Shown: piece by piece, positions 40,808-52,655 of the stretch
Numbering within the stretch: position 1 is the first letter of the stretch
How the letters are laid out: the number at the start of each line of letters is the position of its first letter
NCBI RefSeq assembly: GCF_024586455.1
Contig: NC_065919.1
Coordinates: 12,130,368-12,194,367 of the forward strand
From: Bactrocera neohumeralis
Lineage: Eukaryota > Arthropoda > Insecta > Diptera > Tephritidae
Direction of reading: 5' to 3'
Length of the DNA: 64,000 nucleotides
Program-made: the position numbers and the translations under genes
The notes under the pieces: model-generated
Databases searched by the model: none
What the model was told of the DNA's origin: nothing
Seen by the model: only the letters and a program-made list of their open reading frames with translations

Positions 40808-42240
40808 GTGTGTAGATTCGTAACGGCTTTCAACTCAACTGCATTTTGGTTGAAGTTTTCTATTATCGTTATTAACTCAATCTGTCAAAAAAAATTTCAG
40901 TTGAAATATTTTCTAACTTCAATACCACAAAGTATTCAATTTTGTGGCAGTGGGGTTGACTACAGTATCGATAAACTAAAGGGTGTTTCATTTAGAGGCT
41001 TCCTAATATTTTTAAAGAAAAAAAAAAACAGAAACCTCAAATTTATTGAATAATGTTTATTATCATTCGAAAGAATATGGTATTCTTTGGCATTTATTTT
41101 GTGAAGATTATTTCTTTCAAATGTTGGCCGCGGCTACGTCTCAGATGGTCCATCCGTCGAGTTCAATTTTCGATGACTCATTCGAACGTTTCGATTGGTA
41201 ACTGGCGAATGACACGAGTGATGTTTTGCTCCAAGTCCTGAATCGTAGCGGGATTATTCGCATAGTCTTTAGACTTTACATATGCCCACAGGAAAAACTC
41301 TAAAGATGTGATATCAAATGATTTTGATTGCCAATCGACCGGCTGGAGGAAAACGTGAAATTATCTGCTCACCGAAGTGTTCTCTCAATAAATCCATTGA
41401 TTGGTGCGATGTGTGGGAAGTCTTGTTGAAACCAAATGTCGCCGAGATCACGAGCTTCAATTTCAGACATTAAATAGTCCGTTATCAAGCCGCGATAACA
41501 GTCATCATTGACGATTACATTCTCATTGGCATAATTTTTGAAAAAAATATTGAGCCAAGAATGGGCCTCATCCGCGAAAACGTCGGATCTTCTTTGAACT
41601 CTTCAAGAGCCCATAGAACGAAGTGATGTAGCTTGGGAAGGTCGAGCGGATTCAGTTCTTGTACAAGCTGTATTTTCTATGTTTTCAATTTAAGATCTCG
41701 ACTAGAAAAGCGTCTGTCCGAGTTGCTGCGAAAGGCGCCGAATCGACTCTCTGCGGTCTACGTATACACTCTCGGCTGCGGCTGCCAAATTTTCTTCACT
41801 GCGTGCTGGACGTGGTCTACTCGGTCGAATATTATCTAATAATGAATGCTGGGTCTCAAGAGGCGCCGATTATGTTGACCATGAATTAAACAAAGCACAA
41901 GAAACACAGTCTTTACAGAACGTGAATTTTTGTAATAAATTTGAATGATTTGTAAACTTTGTTTAGGCGAAAGTCTTTTCACGATGAAATGCCAAACAAC
42001 ACTGAACAAAATATCATGACAGCGTGACGCGACTCACGCGCGATCTGTCAAAAAAAGGATATTGAAAAAGTATCTATACTTGGATCACCCCGTTACAACT
42101 GTTATCTGTTTAAATTTCACTTTCTAAGAAAACCAATGAAATTTCGACGAAAAATAGTTGAACTTCGTAAGACCAAAAACGAGTTGGGTTGATCTGAAGT
42201 TCAATTCAACTGAGTGGAGTTGAAAACCAGTGTAGGGGTA
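40808..42240. mobile_element. TTCAAC-rich TIR element, copy 2, split by insertion
   Basis: The left arm (40808-40980: ggctttcaactcaactgcat, ggttgaagtttt) and right arm (42092-42240: gagttgggttgatctgaagtt, gagtggagttgaaaacc) are inverted repeats and match the copy at 6197-6964. A 1.1-kb transposon separates them, so the true length is ~320 bp here, shorter than copy 1. Confidence 0.65.
40981..42091 (-). mobile_element. FSDEAHFWLNG-family transposon, both ends present
   Basis: Left end GGGTGTTTCATTTAGAGGC, right end TACTTGGATCACCCC, giving a short GGGTGATYCA-type inverted repeat. The minus strand keeps decayed transposase segments (AHSWLN near 41550-41570 within the DEAHFWLNG block, plus the helix-turn-helix region toward 41900). 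Best-preserved ends of this family in the window; the copy at 1893-3043 matches its right part. Confidence 0.8.
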
Positions 42241-44189
42241 CTAATGGCTGCGCTATTTATTTTTCATTTCTTTTTTAACTTTTTTACCAACAAAAGTTCG
42301 AATATAACTGTCGTGTAGTTGTTATAAATAAAACAGATTTTATTATACGAATTCCATACTTATTATATAGAGCAACTCATACCTCTATACTTATATGTAT
42401 CTATATAATATTTTTTAAATTAAAAAAATTAAATATTTTTATGATTTTTTTCAAACACCAAATTCGCTAAAATTCCAAGCTTTCAGTATTCAAAATTAAA
42501 TATTTTTATTATATTTTTTTTTCAAAACTAAACATTTTTGACTTATGTAGTATACACCTAAGTGAACCTAGTTATTTAGCATAGTATGATAATCTATATA
42601 CAAACCTTAACTTAGTACGAAATTTCCAAAGAGCTCAATCACTTACTTCGAAAATGAAAAAGTAAAACGAAAAATTCATAAACATGCAATAACCATCAGC
42701 TTTACCAATCACATTACTATGAACATAAAAGTCAAAATATTGGTTTCAAGCACACACACAAGGAACACACAAAATTGTAAAAAAAAAGTAAATAAACGAA
42801 AAAAACAACTAAATGTCAGAATAAAAAATAATAAAAAATAAATTTAGAACCAAAAATTTTAAAGTATAAATTTAAATACTGCAAAAGCATTAAAACATAG
42901 TATGAACACTACAACTCAAGACCCTCAATACAACAGCTAACTGTAGTTTACTTACACTCAAAATCATGTAATTCTTGTGTACTCCTGTGTGTGCCCACTC
43001 CCGAATCGCACGTAATGCCGGCAGTTCGAAGCATAAAATGAATTCTACATAGCGAAATCCCTTAGCGAGCGCCAAGATTTGAGATTTATAGCCAAATCTC
43101 GTTTAGTTATCCAAAATTCACTCCAGTTTTCAATTGCTTTTCGCATTAATTTTTTATTTTCACTTTCAATTCGTTTACCTCCTGCTATGTACATAAACAT
43201 TTACAGTTAATTTCTATTTTTTTATTATACTAAAATATATTTATAAACTTAATTTGCTTGATTGAGAAGCGCAAATATAAGCGTTTCGACATTAGCGTTG
43301 GTTGTAATAAGCTTCAAGAAATATTGAAAAAATCGAAAAAATAAATAACAGTAACATCTTGAAAGTATATACAAACATGTTATGTTGGAAATGTGAGTAA
43401 AAACACATGTAAAGTTATGTAAAAGAGTAAATATGTGGTATAAAAACAAATATATATATGTACAATGGAATTATATACATCTAAGCTAATATACATACAT
43501 ATATACATAAGTGTAGCCAGGAGAGCGCATATAAATTGTGGGAAGTGCGGATCGCAAGACGCTGCAAGTCAATGCGAGTTGCGTTCCATTGTGCCGTGCG
43601 TGGAGGGTTAAATGTGTGGATGTTGTTGTATATCAAAGCGCGGAAGTAGTTACTCGTGCATACAGGGTTTTTTCTAGCAACCGAGGCATTGTAAGTGTAA
43701 TAACTACGTATTTATAATAATAACTAGATTGTTGAAGACTTGAATATAAGTGTTAATACTAAATTTATGTATTAAGCGTGAGAATAAGTGTGATTAATTT
43801 AGCAAAACGCCCATACATAATGAATATAATGAACTTACACGCATGTGACATTTTTAAACCAAAATCATGTGGCACAGATTATGGTTGGAATTATGTTTTT
43901 TTAGTATTAATTTTCAGCCAACATTATAGCTTATGTAGAAGAAAAGTTACAGAAACTTGCGTATCAAGAGAGCTCAAATTTTCACTACACAAAATACGAA
44001 TTTGTGCTTCCCGCCGAGGAGTTTAGACGGACGTTAAAAAAACTAAAACTTATTTATACCAAAAAATATTATATGAATAGCAAATAGCACGCAACAAGGT
44101 CTCTCAAAAAAAGTTTACGAATTTCATATTGCCGCTACTTGAAAGCTTTCTGAGAGAACTTGATTCACCTCCAACAGATTTAAGCGCTT
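42241..44189. other. Intergenic DNA, no gene recognised
   Basis: AT-rich with microsatellites (43490 catacatacatata). An 82-codon open frame at 43778-44026 has no recognisable motif. No terminal repeats seen. Confidence 0.45.
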
Positions 44190-44935
44190 CGAAGCCTAAA
44201 TAATATGAGAATATATCGTGTTTGTTGTTATGAATGCCTCGAATTCACAGATAGAGTACACCGAAACGCTGCTGAGAACTTTGTATTTTGTATCAAAATA
44301 TATCGACAAAACGCCTGAAGCCTGCCACAATATATTGAGGCGGCTTACATCAGTTCCAGCCAATTCGCTGAGTTCGTAAAAAGTATAGCCTTCGCGATCC
44401 TTCGACCTTAGTCTGGCGAAAGCTGGACAGTGGTGGAGAAGGTGTCTAGATGTGTCCACCACATCTTTCTCGTGGCAACTTTGCCAAGTTGCGTCCTCCA
44501 AAATCTTTAGCCTCACCGCGTGTTAGGACGCCTCTTATTGCGGTGATGTAAGCCTTGCTAAGAGCTAGCAGTTCAATGATCCTTTTACGTTCCACTCTGG
44601 CCCAGAAGGCTTTGGCAACCTCACCAATGCTGTTTTCTAAACAATGCTTGCCGAACTCGCGCGAGCCCCATAAATCCAGCGCATGTATGCATGAAGACAG
44701 GTAAGCCCCTGTTCGTTCCCATCCTGGCGGAAGCTGTGTAAGTGTTCGATGTCAGCGAACTCAAGGCCTGTAAGCAGCTCTGCTAACCCAACATAGTTTC
44801 TTAAGAAAACTTCTTTAGGAATGATCCATAGCACATTTGCCACATATGCGATTTTATAGAAAGAAAAAATCGATCCACTATCTTGTAAATTGCGAAAACC
44901 TCTTTTTTCTGTTCTCTCAGCGAGTACAGACATAA
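44190..44935 (-). mobile_element. Non-LTR retrotransposon 3' end (Cys/His C-terminal domain)
   Basis: Minus strand encodes ATWQSCHEKDVVDTSRHLLH, then HCPAFARLRSKDREGYTF, ELSELAGTDVSRLNILW. The C..C....D...H.L.HCP.....R pattern is the zinc-knuckle-like tail that follows RNase H in R1/LOA-type elements. The 44.6-44.9 kb part is more decayed. No terminal poly(A) seen. Confidence 0.65.
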
Positions 44936-45029
44936 AAAGTTTACGTTTGTTTTCAATTTAAAGCCATTTCCCATTTGCTGAGTCCACAATGTGACTGAAT
45001 AAATAAAATTAATTGTTATTTTTTCGGTA

Positions 45030-45880
45030 GGCAACGCTTAATGGAGTTAATTAGCATTTTTTTTTACTTTTATTTGAAACTTTTTTTACCTTTAGGCCAA
45101 ATTATTATTATAATATTAATTAATTGTCTAGATTATATTTATAAAATACCCGTTACATTATGTTCCTATAGTCAGCTGGTCAGAGGCGATACAATTTTTG
45201 CTGTTTTAATTGAGTTAATTAAGGTTTTAACCATTCTTAAGCAACTTCTTAATAGTCTAGATTAAGACTATGAAACACGTGTTAAATTATGTAACAGTTC
45301 CTATATTCATATAGTCATCTTGTTCGAGGCTATACAGTTTCTCCTAACTTAATTGAGTTAATTAGCGTTTTTACCTTTCTCGTGAACAATTTGTTAATTG
45401 TCTAGATTAGCACTTTTTAACTTTATGGCAAAAATTTATTTATTGTCTAGATTAAATGTATAAGATACCTGTTACAATATGTGCCCATTATGTCACCTCT
45501 TAATTGTGTCAATTAGCATATTTTACCTTTTCGCGAAAAATTTGTTAATAGTCTAGATTAAAGCTCTCCTAATTGATTAATTAACATATTTTTTACTTTT
45601 ATGTGAACAGTTCGTTAGTTGCCTAGAATAAGTACATAAAATAGCTGTTAAATTATGTTCGCATAGTCACCCCTTAATTGAGTCAATTAGCATATTTTTC
45701 CTTTTCGCGACTTGTTAATAGTTTAGATTAAGGCTCTCTCAATTGAGTTAATTAACATTTTAACATGAAGTTTTATGTCAACAATCGTTAATTATTTATC
45801 TTGTTTAAGGCTCTCCGAATTGAGTTAATTAGCATTTTTTAACTTTTATGTGAACAATTCGTTAGTTGTCTATAATGGCT
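45030..45880. repeat. Degenerate satellite-like tandem array
   Basis: Two phrases alternate at least eight times: (a/t)attgagttaattagcatttttta followed by acttttatgtgaacaattcgtta and gtctagattaagac. Starts of the first phrase near 45040, 45208, 45349, 45500, 45569, 45673, 45740 and 45817. Spacing ranges from ~65 to ~170 bp because some units have lost the gttacattatgttc...tagtcac segment. Confidence 0.75.
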
Positions 45881-46154
45881 TGAAAGAAGCACAGTTGTGT
45901 CATTATGATTTCACTGAAGTAAATTATTTCGGTTTAAAAATGTCACAAGCGAAATGAGAAACTGCAAACAAATAAATTATTTTATAATTAGCAAATAGGT
46001 TGTGGTAATTATGGGCCATTTGTGGCTAATGACACATTGAAAATCTGATTTGATCCAGCTCAAACATAATTTTATACATGTTTTCAAATTACTTTTGGAA
46101 ACTACAATAACAAAGTATATTAATTTGATTCGTCAATTATGCAGAAGATTTGCT

Positions 46155-46400
46155 GTATGAAAAAAAAAATAAATAAAAATTAAAAATAAAAATAAAATAA
46201 TAAAAGAAAAAAAATGAAAATAAAAAAAAAATAAATAAAAAAAATAAAATAAAAAAAAAAAAAAATAAAAAAAAAAAAAAATAAAATAATAAAAAAAAAA
46301 ATTAAAAAAAAAAAAAAATCAGAAATAAAAATATAAAAATAAAACCAAAACTAAAAATAAAAATAAAAACAAGAAATAAAAAATAATAATAGAAAAATAT
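46155..46400. repeat. A-rich (AAAAT)n low-complexity tract
   Basis: About 245 bases almost wholly A with single T, of the form aaaataaaaataaa. It could be an expanded poly(A) tail of a retroposon, but no retroposon body is recognisable next to it. Confidence 0.85.
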
Positions 46401-46875
46401 ATAAAAATAATTAAGTTACGTATATGTATGTCCAAACCATGTAAATATTACTTTCAAACTATTTTGAAATTAGAAAAATGTGTAGTAATAACTATTAGTT
46501 AAGTGTAAAATAATACAAATAAAATGAAAAAAATAAATTAAAAAAATTAGGCGAATAAGTAAAGATATGAATGTAGCACACATGAAAATGAAAACTAACT
46601 GTTTTATAAATTAACTAAGTCGAGATTTTAATGGGTTTGTTTTAATTGTAAAAATATTCAAATTCAAATTGTTTTGGTTGCAAAATAAGAACTGAACACT
46701 AATGAAAACACTAAAAGCGACATGAACAGAGAAAATAATAATTATTATTATTGAAAATAAAAAAAGTACATTTTAACTATAATTGTTAGGAACTTACAAG
46801 TATGAAAGTGTCACAAAAAAAACAATTGTCACAGCAAGAAGACGCACCAATGAGCAAAACAGCTTTAAGCTCTAT

Positions 46876-47128
46876 ATATCGTCACCTAAAATGAAAAACA
46901 ACATAACATCGTAATAAATCGAAAATCCCCGTCAGATAAAATAACCAATATATAACCATTTTATAAGCAAAACTCAGATTTTGTTTCATTATGAGTATAT
47001 GCTGACCAATATATAACCAAAACTCAAATTTTGTTTCAATATAAGTGGTTCCTATTATAACGCTTTTCCTTCGCCTGTAAACTTATGAAAAGTGATGTTA
47101 CGTTATTTTGCATTTTATGTGACGATAT
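46876..47128. mobile_element. ATAACC-repeat MITE, copy 3 (shortest)
   Basis: ATAT-CGTCACCTAAAATG at the left, CATTTTATGTGACG-ATAT at the right; inner inverted repeat aacaacataac/gttacgttatt. Only three or four ATATAACCA units remain, then the family phrase caaaactcaaattttgtttcaatataagtggtt. The near-perfect ends suggest it is not older than the other copies. Confidence 0.85.
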
Positions 47129-47699
47129 ACTCCAAATAATTACGGTATATTGATGTGTAGTAAATAATATAAATATGAGAATGTTGTCTTGAACAATTGC
47201 AAATACCGCAAACGCTATGGAAATCGACTGCTAAACTCGTATGTCGAAACAGGGAAAGAAAAAAAAAGCAGTTTAACTACTTTACAACTTGGTGAAAAAG
47301 CCAAATTGCATATTTTAAAAAGCAGACACTAAAAGCTCGTTTCGCTAAGCCATGAAAAAGTAGAAGAAAATAGCAAAACATTGGCATTTAGATATACTTT
47401 TTTACCGAAATTCATGCCGAAACTAAACACACGCCCACATAAACATGAAAGAAGTAGGTACATATCCGCCGGAGCAAAATAATATAAAACACTGCTATAA
47501 CAATTTGATAATGTCTGCTTATTAATTATATTAGATTGTCAAATATCGTTTGCTGTCGGTTAAAGAAAAAGCAGCGTGACTTTCTCTAGACGATATTCTA
47601 AAATGCTGCTAAATGTCAGATCTGTATGTGGTTGAAATCTTAGCAATTTAATAAATCGCAAAAAATTTTGTTTAGGTGAAGCTTTAACAGCTCTACTTT

Positions 47700-48720
47700 A
47701 AGTTACATGGGGTTAATCTGGTAGGCATAGACCAGTTTTGGTCCTTTGCAATACCAGTTGTAGTTTAGTTGATAGGTCCAAGAGGTGTAGTCATCCTTTA
47801 GGATTCCAGCACTTGACGCGAGTTTTAGCAGACTCTGCGGCCTCACCATCGATACCTCCACCAGTGTCTCATACCATGGGGACCGCAGATGCTTACATCG
47901 AAGTCTTACCAATGCGGGACAAGTGCCCAAGAGTTGCTCCATTGTTTGCCTGTTGCGTCGCTTTAGACATGTCCTGCAGTCTTCTTGATCTGTCAGCCCC
48001 ATTCTGCGGGCGCGCGTCCCCACCAGACCAGTTAGTATTCCCATCATGTTCCTACAATCTCTTCTATCGAGTGTCAATAGTAATTATATGTATTTCAGAT
48101 CTACCGTTTTCGGGTTTCCCAATGTTGTTCACGTTTTCGGTTGTTAGCCGTGCACCATTCTGTCGAGATTATCGTATAGACAATGCATGGGTCTCTTAAT
48201 GTTGATCAGGTTTTTTCGGATGTTAGCCTTTCCTTTCTTGCCAATCTCAGTCACTATTTCATTGCCATCGATGCCTTTGTGGCCTGGCATCCAGTAGAAC
48301 TGAAGTTGCTTACTTCTAGCAACACTTTCCACTGCTGCCCTGCTTCCCACGACACTTCTGGCCGATATGCGATACGTGGTTGCTTTTTTGATTGCTGCTT
48401 GGCTGTCTTCGTAGATGTTGACTCTGAAACTTTTAAATTGCCTGCTGGTTCATTAGAGGCCAGCTTCGCGACTTTCACAATAGCAAAGACCTCAGCTTGA
48501 AATATACTGCGGACAATATATTCCCGCAACAACTCTATTGTTCACTTTCGAGCCATCCATGTAGATGTTTAGAGAGTTGTGGGTTGTTAACATACCTTTA
48601 CGCCAGCCATCTTTTTCTATGTTTACTTTGAACCTTCTTTCCCAGTTGAAAAGTGTGGTCATATATTCGGTGTTTGCCCAACTGCCATTACCCACCGAGC
48701 TTTGCTCGAAACTAGTTCTA
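47700..48720 (-). mobile_element. Non-LTR retrotransposon: RNase H domain and C-terminal Cys/His tail
   Basis: Minus strand, from high to low coordinate, across frames: LNIYMDGSKVNNRVVAGIY (Asp 1), QAEVFAIVKVAKL (Glu), IYEDSQAAI (Asp 2, shifted frame), FYWMPGHKGIDGNE (final His/Asp), then LTGLVGTRARRMGL, CRTCLKRRNRQTMEQLL and TCPALVRLRCKHL. This is the RNase H plus zinc-knuckle-like 3' end of a LOA/R1/I-type element. At least two frameshifts; reverse transcriptase absent. Confidence 0.85.
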
Positions 48721-49254
48721 TATGTAAATTTTCCTGCAGCCAGTAGTCGTCCCGCCGATTTTGCTGCGCAGTTTTCAGCGAAGAGATCTATAGGCGGCAG
48801 GTTTAGTACAAGTTCAAGAGTTTTTTATAATAAAGCATACAAATAGGGTTTTTATTTTTACTGCTACTTAAGTAAACCCTTATTAGTTTGAGGCTGCTGC
48901 CAACTAGCGCGAGATTTCTCAATCACGGCTTCACAAGTGACGTGTGACACCTCACACCTTCAATAGTTCTACACAAATGCGGTCCATAGGCTATCTATAA
49001 GATACTGATTTGTAGTCGAAAACCTTCTTAATAAAGTATACGCAAAGCAAACGTCAATCGGCTATATGTATATATAGTAAGTCTAGCATGCGAGATCGGT
49101 AATTCATGTCACCAGCTTTAAGCTTGACGTTTTCGTAAAACACCAACTGCGTACCATTAAAGGTTTGGAATTTTGTGTGAATTTCCCTTAAGTCGTTGAA
49201 ATCAGATGCAATAATAAAATCTGCTTCCTCGAACTTCATAAAAGTAGAGACCAG

Positions 49255-49960
49255 TAATGACCAGCGTAACGAGCTGAGTCGATTTGGTCAAGTCCTTATG
49301 TCTATCTGTATACATATGTATATGCGCAGTAGTTATCGTTTCGAAGATATCGTTCTGAAATTTTGCACACATGCTTTTCTTCTCTAGAAGCTGCTCATTT
49401 GTCGAAACTGCCGATATCAGACAAATATATCATATAGCTGCCATACAAATTTAACGACCAGAATCAAGTTCTTGTATGGTAAGCTTTTTCATTTGACGAG
49501 TTATCATCACAAAATTGTATATGTGCTATTGCCCAAGGCAACGATATAATCTATAAAGAAAATATTCTGATCGGACCACTATAGCATATAGCTGCCATAC
49601 AAACTGGTCGGTGGAAACGCAGTCCTTGTATGGAAAACTTTTTAATTTGTTTTGATATCCAAACGAAATTTGGCGTAGATTATTGTTCCAGCTAACACTA
49701 CAACCTCCGAAGAAATCGCGCTGATCGGACTACTATAACATATAGTTGCCATACAAAGTTACGGTTTAAAATCAAGTTCTTATATGGGAAACTTTTATAT
49801 ATATAGAGATATCTTCATGAAATTTGGCATGAATTATTCCCAAAGGCAGTAATGTAATCTCCGAAGAAATTGTTCAGATCGGTTTACTATAGCATGTAGC
49901 TGCCATACAAACTTACCGCTCAAAATCAAGTTCTTATAAGAATTTTAATTTTCTGTGAAG
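49255..49960. repeat. Fly dispersed repeat with ~150-bp tandem units, copy 2
   Basis: Same family as 29023-31100: gagctgagtcgatttggtca and tctagaagctgctcatttgtc head region, then about four units containing gatcgga..actatagcatatagctgcc, atacaaact and ttgtatggaaaactttt. Units start about 49395, 49560, 49710 and 49860. Confidence 0.8.
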
Positions 49961-51168
49961 GAAAAAAAAAACAAAAACAAAACCAACAAACTAACTGTTA
50001 ACAGCAAACCTTTATATAGGTATATACTATAACTTAATGTTCACGAAAGAAAAAAGAAAGAAATTCCAATTAGAATTGCGCAGACCTCCACTACGGTGAC
50101 TAATGTAAAGCAGCCCATTCTCTAATAGTAATTGAAAAATAATAAGTATGTATAAAGCGGTATGAAAAATCAAAATCGTAGAAAAGAAATAGCAAAAAAA
50201 AAGGCAAAAAAGCAACAAATTTGACAGAAGCGGAGTTGTAATGAGTCTGTAAGCATTTGGCTCGTAATGGATACATGCAATTGAACAGTTCAATAAAATA
50301 ACAAAAAAAAATAATTAATATAAAAAATGAAGAATATAAATATATCTATTTGTATATTTTCTATTGTGAAATAAAGCTCACAAACGATTTTATGTGTATG
50401 TATGTATGTACTTTTGTATAAATTTCATATTTGAAGTCTTCCTCCTGCATTCACACACACAAGTCAAGTAACTAAGCACATGCAACATCAATGAATACAT
50501 ACATACACACTTACCAACTAACTAACCAACTAACTAAAAATATATAAATGAATAATTATGTAAAGTATATACATAAGTCACTTAAATGAACCACATGTTG
50601 CACCGTTGTTTCATCTCACGCGAAGTTCTCACACTACACAAATCTTTGAAATCACAGACCGGCACAAGACAAAAGAATTCTGCAGAAACTCTCAAGTTTG
50701 CTGTTCACCAATAAATAAATGAAAATAATTTAAGCAAAAACAAAATCACATACATAATGAGGATATTTGTACTATTAACATAACTTATGCGCATACACAT
50801 ACATATGTGCATGCATGCATTTGGGTGTGTGTATGTACATACGAGAGTGCATAGGAGACAAAAGAGTACCGAAATAATGTAAAAGACAAGTGAACCAAGT
50901 GAAGCAGAATTCTAATTAACAATGTTTATATTATGTGCATACAAAATAAATAATAATAAATAAAGAGAATTTGTTGTAAAAACAGTTACACGTTGGTATT
51001 AATAGTGAAGTTATTCCTGTAATGGGCTAGAAACGTATGAAAAACGAACGAAAAACGAACGAAAAACGGAATGATCAAAATGTATGTGTGTAACGCTAAA
51101 TTAAAATAAGAAAATATAAAATAAAATTGAAAATTATTATTATTTAGAATTAAAGCTGTCTTTTCTTA
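49961..51168. other. Intergenic DNA, no gene recognised
   Basis: AT-rich with (TGTA)n and (CATA)n microsatellites and a short run gaaaaacgaac repeated three times near 51035-51065. Nothing coding. Confidence 0.5.
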
Positions 51169-52545
51169 ACAAGTCTTTTCGAAACAACACAGCCACGGTA
51201 TATATTTTTCGATGGGCAGGACTATGCAAAGGTCGAGCAGGCAACAAAGGAGTTGGAAACGAACTTATATACCTTAAGTAATCAGCTGCTGAAGTTACCA
51301 GCTGTGTACGATCTACTGAAATCGACTGGTTCCAAACATAAATTTACGTGAGTTTCTCGCATTTTGCCGCATTGATTCGGCTAGTTCATTTTACTATGGT
51401 CAAAGCGTATTAAAAATTTCATTTAAAACATAGTACAACTGGAGTCCCGTGTTTCACCAAGGAACTTTGAAAACATATATCTTTATGTACATATATAAAT
51501 ACAACTGCCAACCTTGTAGTACACCTGATGATCGATGGGACTTCCAGCAACAAATTACTAGACTATCCAAAGTATTCTAGCTTTCTCACAGAGATTTGGT
51601 TAAACCGAGAGTGATAGAACGGGTGCGGTTACTTTTATATAGTCTCACGCAGGAATAGGATTACTGTAGTGGACTAACCACTGTGGCAGAAATATAAACT
51701 TTTGTAATGGAGCCCTCCTGAACTATTACGGCTATGAAATTTAATGCTCTTAACGTCTTCGACCCGGTGACCACACTCTTAGTAGGTTTCCACATAACCA
51801 CTAAATAAGAATGGATGAACCATTCCACAATTTGGAGAAGAGCAAGAAGAACTTGTCCTCAGTAAGTTTGGTCTACATATATAACATTTAAAAAGGTTTA
51901 AACTTCAAAGACCATCCACATTTCAATGTCTTGTACCGAATTTTTGTATCCTGGCTTAAAGCTCGTTATGTTTATCGTTTAACGGAGTTTTTTTGAGCTT
52001 GGGAACATGCCGATTCAACTTCTCCGTAAATTCCTCAGAGTGCCAAAGCATACGTATCAAGTTTTCTCAATGTATCTTCAGTTATCGCTTGCACGGACAG
52101 ACTGACGGACAATTAATCAGCCAGAATTCGACATGTCTCGTAATCCTGATCATTTATAAAACAAAGAACCCTTACGTATATACATAGATAATTGAATAAT
52201 TACCAGGAAATCGAAAGGTATGTTTTCTAAGCAACATTTACACATGATATTGAAGAATTATTCAACACCGAAAGAACCACTGATTGAAAACCTAACAATT
52301 CTCTTACTTCTAGGCATGCTATATTGGAGGATACAATCAAACTTTTGCCATTTTATGCTCATCGGGTACAACAGCAGTTGCCAAAACATTACAAATCATC
52401 AAGCATCAAGTATGTGAAAGAGCAGGTCGAGACAAGATGGTGGTGCCGTCATTGCGGAAGAGCTGCCGAAGTTTACGAACTTCAAGCTAAATCATAAAGC
52501 AATTAAGGAAATATGCATTTCATCCCAGACGAGGAACTCGAATAA
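51169..52545 (+). pseudogene. AMP-forming CoA ligase (luciferase-like) pseudogene
   Basis: A broken paralogue of the intact ligase at 59970-62428. Positions 51169-51346 match exon 3 (IFFDGQDYAKVEQATKELET) and keep its donor (ac|gtgagt). Positions 52315-52420 match exon 4 (LCSSGTTAVAKTLQ), with the nucleotide-binding motif changed from TTGVPK to TTAVAK. Directly after it, the sequence jumps to the last ~130 bases of exon 5 (cgtcattgcggaagagctgccgaag...), so about 800 bases coding for the catalytic centre are gone. Exons 1-2 are absent. It lies tail-to-tail with the Rel gene at 52656, as the intact copy does with its own Rel gene, so the pair arose by duplication. No product expected. Confidence 0.9.
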
Positions 52546-52655
52546 AAAAAATTATTATTGGGTTTTACTTTAATATTATTGTTTTGTATTATATTTTCAA
52601 CATAAGAGAAACTCATAAAGATGAACATCTAGACTGAGAAGGTTAAAGGCGCCAA

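Noticed and set aside
46155..46400. A-rich tract as the poly(A) tail of a new retroposon
   Set aside because: No retroposon body or target duplication found on either side; simple low complexity is enough to explain it.
47738..48199. 153-codon + strand frame
   Set aside because: Lies opposite the RNase H/Cys-His part of the non-LTR element, whose motifs are on the minus strand.
49054..49239. 61-codon minus-strand frame ending in RSRMLDLLYIHIAD
   Set aside because: Adjacent to a dispersed repeat, no motif recognised; not enough to call a gene.
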